Source of the DNA: Diphasiastrum complanatum
Lineage: Eukaryota > Streptophyta > Lycopodiopsida > Lycopodiales > Lycopodiaceae
NCBI GenBank assembly: GCA_029204225.1
Contig: CM055099.1
Location: 44,762,538 to 44,826,537 of the forward strand
Reading direction: 5' to 3'
Length of the DNA: 64,000 bases
Position numbers and translations under genes: made by a program. Positions 56,801 to 64,000 of the stretch are shown here, piece by piece. The notes beneath the pieces were generated by a model. It did not search any database, was not told the origin of the DNA, and saw only the letters and a list, made by a program, of their open reading frames with translations. Every line of letters starts with the position of its first letter. Position 1 is the first letter of the stretch.

Positions 56801-57420
56801 TGTGAAGATTGTGAATCACTAAGATTCAAAATCACCTATTGATCTTTGGTATGAAAGACAACATACTTTACACCATTTGCAATATAGAAAATCAACATTT
56901 ACTTAATGAACGAGATGCAAACTCAACAATATATGGATCAAACATATGACTTATGATAAAATGAAGTTGTTGTCCATATAAAAACATTAAGTTACTGTAT
57001 TTCACATGTGTGGATCCGAATATAACAAAATATGAGCATTCTACACACAAGATTGCAAGATATCATCAATATAGTGCACCAATGGATAGATGAACCCAAG
57101 AGAACTCATGTATAAGCATGAAATGAGATGAGAGAGAGAAGAATCATTTCTCCCACAAGTTTACATCTATTTATAACAGGTCCATGCATCATTAATGAGC
57201 TTTGTTTCTCTCCATAGAAACTTCTAGATCAAAAACCCTATCAACAATATGATTAGAATCAATGTATCTAACTTTCAAATTTGAATGTGTCCAAACTCGA
57301 CTTTCTACTTTCTCTCACTTTCAAAAAGTGGTAACTCAAATACTTTTAGACTAATATAATTTTGAAAAGTCAAACTCTAATCCTAATATAAAAATTGGCC
57401 TCAATTGCCAAATAAACAAA
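56801..57420 (-). repeat. 5' LTR of element K
   Basis: Follows the perfect primer site. It shares a long block (ACACACAAGATTGCAAGAT to TATAAGCATGAA, about 57041-57120) with the LTR at 63675-64000. A minus-strand TATA-like TATAAATAG lies near 57168. The outer end is about 57370-57420. Confidence 0.65.
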
Positions 57421-57469
57421 TATGACCAAAATATCAAACTAGTTGACAATTTCTCACAACACATACATC

Positions 57470-57664
57470 CACACACACACACACACACACACACACAAAT
57501 ACACATACGTGTATACATGCACACACATAAACATACATACACATATACACACATACATACATCCACACACACACCCGTACACATACACACATGCACATAC
57601 ACATGCATACCCACACATACGTATACACACATACATAGCCACAAACACACACACATACACACAT
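57470..57664. repeat. (CA)n / ACATACAC low-complexity tract
   Basis: A 195-bp run of CA, ATACACAC and CATACATC words. The Cys/Val-rich and His/Thr-rich open frames through it are artefacts. Confidence 0.95.
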
Positions 57665-57733
57665 TGTAGTAGGCATTTCCTATCCTTATCTCAACCCTAT
57701 ATGTGGGGCATAGATACGTGAATACGTTACTGA

Positions 57734-58728
57734 CTAATGAAGAGAACAACACTCGATATAGTACCATGGAGGGTGCAATGGTCGAGGTGTGTGTCGAGTC
57801 TTTTTGGAATGGGTTTTTGTGGGGAGGATTGGTACTGATGCAGCCATGTGGAGAGAGGTGGTGAGAAAAACAGCCAAGGTGTCGACTGGACTGTCATGAG
57901 GAAAGGAGTGTAAAAGTGAAGCCAAGGACTCTCGATACTGTGGCATGTGAGTGGGATCAAATATGTATGTGGATGCTCGAGTAAGCATGGGTAGTGTAGA
58001 TGAATGAGTGGGTGGAAGGTGGCCGATATCAAAGGAGAGAAATGAGTGATCAGAAAGGGTGGTGGGGGGAACGTGGAAGTCAAAGACTGTGGGTATAACG
58101 GGTGGTGACCCTATGAGATAGTCAATGACACTATGTCCTCCACTGTGAGAGTGGCATGTATAACCGTCTAAATGTGGCCAGCAGGGTAAGCCATTATAAA
58201 TGGCTAGCTCATGTGCCTCTCCAAACTGTAGTAAGTGCCCCCCATATGAAGTAGTAGGTCCCAAACAATATGCAGAGGTCCTGGTAACTCCAAGCATGCC
58301 ACTGTCAAGGGCACGAACACGCAGCTGATCATTGATGTCCAAGAACTCTATCTGTCTTGAAGACGTCTGGGCATTACAATTCCTTGTGAAGAGAATATGC
58401 CCCTGCATATTACAATCCCCTAAACCCTAAACCGTAGTAGCACCGAAGGGAGGGAAAGCTGTGACAACAACAGCGAGGAGGGAGAGAGTTGAGATGGTGG
58501 CAACCATTGAATGGGCGTCAAGTCTTCATCCATAAAAATGGTAGATCCCTTCAAGCAACCTCTTTTACGTAGAACCTTTTGATGAAGCAAAGCATCTTTG
58601 AGACGCAGAAACACTATGGTGGATTGGAGCTTACTCACCCAAGCATCAGATATGACATCCTCTTTGAGACCAAAGGTGGAATGAATGAATGAAAGCATTT
58701 GCCTCAACCACGAGGTCCTTATCCACAA
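57734..58728 (-). pseudogene. LINE (non-LTR retrotransposon) fragment: ORF1 end plus endonuclease half
   Basis: The frame 58408-57734 includes ALDSGMLGVTRTS, LLQFGEAHELAIYNGLPC, LDGYTCHSHSGGHSVIDYLI and TTLSDHSFLSFDIGHLPP. The pattern of a nickname-like 'L.I.NG', 'T.....G.SVIDY' and 'LSDH' is that of the apurinic-type endonuclease domain of LINE ORF2, second half, including the catalytic Asp and SDH. The frame 58728-58420 (LRQMLSFIHSTFGLKEDVIS, LRLKDALLHQKVLRKRG, STIFMDEDLTPIQW) resembles the end of a LINE ORF1-type protein. The endonuclease N-terminal half between them is missing, and no reverse transcriptase follows (CA tract and LTR instead). Confidence 0.65.
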
Positions 58729-58744
58729 AAGAGGCTCTCTTAAC

Positions 58745-59047
58745 TATGACATTGAGAGCCAAGGGTTAGGGACCGAGAGTTGAGGGATGAGGGATAGAGA
58801 GGAAGCATCAAGGGTCATGGTCAAGGGCTAAGGGCCAGGGATAAAAGGACAAGGATTAAGGACCAAGGTTTAAGGGCCAAGGGAGAAGAACCAAAGGGCA
58901 AGACGAAGGGCCAAGGGGTAAGGGCTAAGAGCGAAGGGCTAAGAGTTAAGAGAGGAGATAAGGAACAAGGGTTAAGAGCCAAGGGCCAAGATAGAAGGAC
59001 CAAGAGCCAAGACAAAGGGCCAAGGGTTAAGATCAAGGCCTAAGGGC

Positions 59048-59111
<64 letters not shown>

Positions 59112-60155
59112 TGAGGACCAAGGGTTAAGAGCGAAGGGCCAAGAGTTAAGTTTCAATGGTCAAGGGCCACAAGTTAAGGACTAAGGGACAAGAGCTAAGG
59201 GCCAAGGTCCAAGGACTAAGAGCAAAGGGCAAAGGTTAAGATCAAAGGGCTAATAGCCAAGGGCCAATGGCCAAGGGTTAAGGACTAAGGGCTAAGCACT
59301 AAGAGGTAAGAGCTAAGGGCCAAGGGCCAAGGATCAAGGGCTAAGCACTAAGAGGTAAGATGTAAGGGCCAAGGGTCAAGGATCAAGGGCTAGGGGGGCT
59401 AAGGGCCAAGGGCCAAGATGAAAGGTGCTAAGAGTTAAGTTTCAATGGCCAAGGGCCAAGGGTTGAGGAATAAGGGACAAAAGCTAAGGGATAAAGGCTA
59501 AGGGCTAAGGGCCAAGAGAGAGAGAGATGATAAGGACCAAGGGTTAAGAGTGAAGGGCCAAGAGTTAAGTTTTAGTGGCCAAGGGCCAAGGGCCAAGGGT
59601 TGAGGACTAAGAGACAAGAGCTAGGTGTTAAGAGCGAAGGACTAACAGCCAAGGGCCAATGGCCAACGGTTAAGGACTAAGGGCTAAGCACTAAGGGATA
59701 AAAGCTAAAGGCCAAGGGTCAAGGATAAAAAATCAAGGGCTATGGGCCAAGGATTTAAGAACAAGGATTAAGGACCAAGGATTAAGGGCCAAGGTCCAGG
59801 ATGAAAGGCGCTAAGATTTAGGTTTCAATGGCCAAGGGCCAAGGGTTGAGGACTAAGGGACAAAAGCTAAAGGCTAAGCGCTAAGGGCCAAGAGAGAGAG
59901 AGAGGCGATAAGGACCAAGGGTTAAGAGTGAGAGGCCAAGAGTTAAGTTTTAGTGGCCAAGGGTTGAGGACTAAGGGACAAGAGCTAGGTGCTAAGGGCC
60001 AAAGACCAAGGGTGAAGGGCCAAGAGTTAAGGACCAAGGGTTAAAAGTGAAGGGCTAAGAGTTAAGATCCAAGGGTTTAGGGCCAAGGACGAAGAGTTAA
60101 GGACCATGAGGGCTAACAGTTGAGGGCCAAGGGCTAAGAGTTAAGGTCCATGGAC
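58745..60155. repeat. degenerate heptamer minisatellite, (AAGGGYY)n
   Basis: About 1.4 kb made of AAGGGCC, AAGGGTT, AAGGGCT, AAGGACC and similar seven-base words. Three longer blocks that begin with a GA run followed by AGGACCAAGGGTTAAGAG and GGCCAAGAGTTAAGTTT recur at about 59100, 59520 and 59893, giving a higher-order unit near 380-410 bp. A GA microsatellite is embedded at 59050-59107. Confidence 0.9.
59050..59107. repeat. (GA)n microsatellite inside the heptamer array
   Basis: About 29 GA units; shorter GA runs at 59516 and 59890 mark the other higher-order copies. Confidence 0.95.
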
Positions 60156-60156
60156 C

Positions 60157-60710
60157 AAACTCGCCACGGCGGGTGGAGCCTCCAAAAAATTTTTTAAAAA
60201 AAGAGATTTGGGGGCTCCATCCGCCATGGCAGGTGGAGCCTCCATAAAACAAAACAAAATTGTGGGTTTTACCTGTTGTGGCTGGTGGGGCCTCCATTAA
60301 AATATTAAAAAAAATTGGGGGCTCCACCTCCATAAAAAAAAAAATGGGGGCTCCACCCGCCGCGGCGGGTGGAGTCTCCATAAAAAAAAATTAAATTAAA
60401 TTCTTTTTTTCTAAGATTAATTTTTTTCTTTTTGGAGGCTCCACCCACCGCGGCGGGTGGAGTTGCCAAACAAAAAAAAAATTTAAAAATTAAAATAAAA
60501 TTTTTCTTAAAAAAATAAAATAAAACTTGGAGGCTCCATACATCGTGGCTGGTGGAGCCTCAAATTTTTGTTAAAAAAAAATTAATTTAAAAAAAAAATT
60601 GGAGGGTCCACCAGCCGTGGTTGGTGGGCCTCCATAATTTTTTTTTGAATTTCTTTTATATTAAATTATTTTTTTGGAGGCTCCTCCCACCGCGGCGGGT
60701 GGGGCCTCCA
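60157..60710. repeat. array of nine GC-rich palindromes separated by A/T runs
   Basis: Each unit approximates the arm GGAGGCTCCACCCGCCG followed by its own reverse complement. Units lie at about 60157, 60208, 60268, 60325 (half unit), 60347, 60433, 60530, 60600 and 60676, and are parted by homopolymer-like A or T runs. The open frame 60381-60097 across them is repetitive and I do not call it a gene. Confidence 0.9.
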
Positions 60711-60847
60711 TATATATATCTTCTGTAAAAGAAGTATTAAACATTGTCAAAGTTTCAATTATTTTGTGATTAATTAACATCTTGAATTTCTTTTGTCCAT
60801 ATTTTAAAATGGATTTTGAGAAAGTCCATAATTAATTGAGACAGTAT

Positions 60848-60965
60848 TTTTGGCACCTTGCGTGTGTAAGTTCAACCCGATGATCACATAGTTATTTGAT
60901 AATTAGAAAGTCAATAAAAGGACTTTAGGCCTTTTTGTGAGACTTTAAATGTTGCAGGCTTAAAA
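60848..60965 (+). repeat. fragment of the gypsy copy A LTR
   Basis: GGCACCTTGCGTGTGTAAG, CAACCCGATGATCACATAG, TTATTTGAT, AAGTCAATAAAAGGACTTTA and TTTAATGT follow the order of 8158-8270. No adjoining gypsy coding sequence. Confidence 0.8.
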
Positions 60966-61539
60966 GAGTAATATGTGCGTAACAACTACAATATCATCTA
61001 TTTATTCTCTTGATTTCAAGCGTTGTATGACAGACCCACACAACGCATTGGCATGAGAGAAATAATGTTCTCCCACGAACAGTGTTTCGCTTACTAGTGA
61101 ATTTCTTGGATCTCTGTGGATCCTACTTACAAAATTGTCTCGCTCACAGGCGGACTTTTATTCTGTATATTTTATATTTGCTATTGTATGTATTTTATAC
61201 ATACATTCAAAGTAGCATATATGATTAGATAAATAAAACAATCTATAACTAATTATGGTTTACAAGAATGGTGGGTTAGGCACGTCCTAACGCTCTTCCA
61301 CTGACGTCATCATATTAGATCAGGGATTTGTACTTCATGGTACTTGTATGATCTTCCTAATCCTTTGGAGCGTGAAGGTCGAAAAGTGTCGCTTCGAGTC
61401 ATTTGACTTTCGCGTCGTTTGACTTTCTCCTGTTGTGTCACGAACATTTTTCTTTCGCGAATATTTCGCGTTCATGTCTTTTCGTCAGGATGTTCACGAA
61501 CATTTTCGCTTTGTATCTTTTCGTGATTGCGGATGTATT
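60966..61539 (-). repeat. probable 3' LTR region of copia element L, non-coding
   Basis: No ORF is supported. It follows the truncated RNase H of element L on the minus strand and contains TTTCGCGAATATTTCGCG (about 61452) and related words at 61415-61530. Confidence 0.45.
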
Positions 61540-63670
61540 GTCCATGTACAAAACAAGAGGTTCATTCCTCGTTTCGTACAATTCATCAAGGAACTGTTTG
61601 AGCCAAATAATTTTATTAGTCATCTTTGCTGCTACTACGTACTCTACTTCGTAGGATGACTGAACCACAATGGTCTGCTTCTTGCTGACCTAGAGAATTG
61701 CTGCTCCTGACGCGATGGTGCATCCTCTTGAGACACTTTTGCAGTCATCCTTGAAAGATGCCCAGCTAGCATCACTGTAGAAAAGCATTTGGAACAATGC
61801 ATCATGAGAATAACACAAATCAAAATCCTTCGTTAATTGAAGGTATTGCAAAATTTGTTTCGCAATGTTCTAATGAGTTGAGCCTAGATTCGTACAGAAT
61901 TGGCTCATAGAATCAGCGACTATTGGCTTGAATCCTAAAGATTTCAGGCTTGATCTTTCTTCTTAAACCATTGTCACGCTGATTGCTTCAGACCATAGAT
62001 ACTTCTATGCATTCTGCATGCATAAGTAGGAAGTGAATTTGAAATGTAGCCTAGAGGTTAATCCATGTAGACTTCTTCATCTAGCTCACCATGCAAGAAC
62101 ATTGTTTTCTCGTCCACGATGATCCTGAGATCATAAGTAGCTCTGCATATGCAAACAGTAAATGTAGGGACGAATGTTTCACGACAAGAGAGAAGGTCTC
62201 AACATAGTCAATACCATATCTCTGAGAAAACCCCTTCGCTACAAGTCTGCCTTTGTACTTTGAAATGTCTCCATTTGGTCCATACTTAAGCTTGTATACC
62301 CACCTGCATTTTACAGTATTGCACTTATCTGGTAATGGCTGCAACTTCCATACCTGATTCTTTCTCAGGATTCCATTTTCTCATTCATGGCTTGGATCCA
62401 TTTGTCTTTCTCTGGACATTCAACTACTTCCTCAAATGTTTGTGGTTCTCCACTGAATCTACAAAACTCTTCTGATGTAGAAGCTGAGCTGCCTGACACA
62501 AATCTTGCTGGCGCTCTTCGTTCTCTTATCGATCTTCTAGGGAGATCCTTCTGGTACTGCAATGCTCTTATCTTTATCTGATTTGTTGGGTCTGGAACCA
62601 TTTCGGTTTATAAGTACTGTAGCAGTAGGCTGGCTTGCGAATCTTTCTTCGTCTGATTCGTCACTTGAATGAGGTGCGACTTGAACATCTTCGTCTGAGT
62701 GTTCATCCTCTACTCCCTCTATCACAATTGGTAGACCATAGTACTGTCTTCCAAGGACTTCATAACTGACAGGATCATTGTTGGCCAGTTTTGTTTTCAT
62801 CAAATTTCACGTCTCTGACTATCTTCATTGTGTTTGTCTCTGGCATATAGACTCTGTAGTATGACGAATGATTGTCATATCCTACAAGATATCCTTGTTT
62901 TGCTTTCTCATCAAGCTTCTTTCGAAAGTTGTCAGGAACATGTGCATATGCTGCACAACCAAAGATTCGAATGTGAGTCAGATTGGTTTTTAACCCCACC
63001 ATAATTCATGTGATGTTGTGTGAGGAACACAAGATTTTCCTGTCTCGTTCTGAATGTAAGCAGCTATACCTACTGCTTTAGCCCACAAGCACTCTTGGAG
63101 CCTTCGAATAGGCCATCATGCACCTGGCAACTTCCATAAGAGTCCCGTTCTTTCCTTTTTGCAATATTGTTGTGCTGCGATGTATAAGATGCAGTTCTTC
63201 TATGAATGATTCCACGATCATTGTAGAAATCAGTGAATCGATTTGAGATGTATTCTCCACCCCGATCTGTTTTGAATCTGTTTCACCTTATTTCATGTGC
63301 ATCTTTCTGTCCAATTCACTACTCTATGAATTTGTCAAGAGCTTTTGATTTATTCTGACATGAAGTAGACTCTGAAAAACTTCTGTAATCTCAATAAAGG
63401 TGATATAATATTTTGAGCCTCCTACTGAGATCACGTTGAAAGTTTCCACAAATGTCTGAATGTACAAGCTCCAGAATCTTTGTAGTTTTGTAGGAGTCTC
63501 TTTGGAAAAAGGAGTACATGACATTTTACCCTTTACACTGCATCATAGGTCATCGAACTGTTGCATTTGAGATGCTCACCCCTGTGATTGCCTCCATGAT
63601 GGGCTGCTTGATAGAGTGGTAGCCAGAGTCAAGAGTTAGGCTATCTTCGATGGATGACGATGAAAATAGC
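61540..63670 (-). pseudogene. Ty1/copia element L: protease end, integrase, RT, RNase H, degenerate
   Basis: From high coordinates: a protease-like TLDSGYHSIKQPI (about 63640), zinc-region remnant, integrase core pieces 63524-63324 (GGSKYYITFIEITEVFQSLL) and 63260-63078 (DRGGEYISNRF-like before it; GKNGTLMEVARCMMAY). Linker 63002-62775 (LTHIRIFGCAAYAHVPDNFR). RT 62601-62365 (EPQTFEEVVECPEKDKWIQA) and 62344-62081 ([40 protein letters not shown]). The RT active site region 61900-62080 is unreadable through stops. RNase H starts with DALFQMLFYSDASW-like and SSYEVEYVVAAKMTNKIIWL, MDNTSAI at 61540, then breaks off into LTR-like DNA. It belongs to a different copia lineage ([11 protein letters not shown] type) from element I. 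Confidence 0.8.
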
Positions 63671-63674
63671 ATAA

Positions 63675-64000
63675 ACTGAGCATTATACACACAAGATTGC
63701 AAGATCTCACAAATATAGTGCACCAATGGATAGATGAATACAAGAGACTCAGCTATAAGCATGAAGAGAGAGAGGAGGAGAGAAGAGATGAAGAGAGAGA
63801 GAGAGAGAGATGGAGTATATCTCTTCCCACGAGTGTACAACTATATATAGCACATCCATGACCTCATTAATGAGTTTGGTTTTTTGCATAACAAAAAACC
63901 TAGCATTAATGTGGACTAGATTCAATGTCTCCAACATTCAACTTGAATATATCAAAATCGTGTACTACACTCCGACACTTTCAAAAAGTGCTTATTCAAA
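63675..64000 (-). repeat. LTR of the element K family (runs off the window)
   Basis: ACACACAAGATTGCAAGAT, ATAGTGCACCAATGGATAG, ATAAGCATGAA, CATTAATGAGTTTGGTTT and ACTTTCAAAAAGTG all match 57041-57330 in order. It has a minus-strand TATA box TATATATAG (63841-63850) and a GA run at 63788-63808. Confidence 0.8.

Noticed and set aside
57351-57767. Cys/Val-rich and His/Thr-rich open frames on both strands
   Set aside because: They are translations of the CA/ATAC low-complexity tract.
58745-60155. True interstitial telomere array
   Set aside because: No run of TTTAGGG was found; the heptamer is AAGGGYY and is heavily varied.
60097-60381. 94-residue Gly/Pro/Phe-rich open frame
   Set aside because: It runs through the palindrome array and its repetitive protein reflects the DNA repeat.

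Overview
The window looks like nuclear DNA of a land plant with a large, repeat-filled genome. The evidence is GT-AG introns, plant-type peroxisomal and organelle-targeted proteins, and dense layers of decayed Ty1/copia and Ty3/gypsy retrotransposons primed by initiator tRNA-Met. The style of the PPR protein (repeated MYAKCG and LDQGKLIH blocks, no introns) suggests a fern or another seed-free vascular plant. That last step is inference from memory of such proteins, not a database result.

Only two intact protein-coding genes were found, both on the minus strand. (1) At 18714-20942 is an intronless 742-residue PLS-class pentatricopeptide-repeat protein with an E-type C-terminus and no DYW domain. 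(2) At 33763-41683 is an 11-exon (S)-2-hydroxy-acid oxidase (glycolate oxidase family). Its exons join in frame to 377 residues; it keeps the flavin-site and catalytic residues, ends in SKI (PTS1-like), but has Asn where the family normally has the substrate-site Trp. A third host gene, a gastric-type triacylglycerol lipase, survives as three exons at 1177-2398 cut off by a gypsy element.

Layout. 1-376: end of a copia reverse-transcriptase fragment. 1177-2398: lipase relic. 2400-8500: gypsy copy A, with damaged RT, RNase H and integrase, then a long extra sense-strand ORF region (5201-8047) between integrase and the 3' LTR. 8916-10700: copia fragment and a solo LTR. 10800-13805: gypsy copy B, again with the extra ORF after integrase. 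14600-18090: two back-to-back copia remnants with primer sites. 18714-20942: PPR gene. 21000-23400: AT-rich island with a broken Pif1/Helitron-like helicase. 23640-30240: nested minus-strand copia elements. 31796-32545: deletion derivative of a hAT-like (BED finger) transposase. 33763-41683: oxidase gene. 41684-46211: diverged repeats, two long GA microsatellites and a tRNA-like insert. 46212-57450: four more copia elements or pieces. 57734-58728: LINE fragment. 58745-60155: degenerate heptamer minisatellite. 60157-60710: array of GC-rich palindromes. 60848-64000: gypsy LTR scrap, copia remnant and another LTR.

Most unusual points: two tRNA-like inserts of 78 and 86 bp with perfect 13- and 19-bp target duplications; the two-copy extra ORF downstream of gypsy integrase; a tandem array of tRNA primer-binding sites in a copia leader; six TGCATG motifs spaced every 20-21 bp; the palindrome array; and the Trp-to-Asn change in the oxidase. 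No searches could be run. All homology statements rest on motif recognition by eye.
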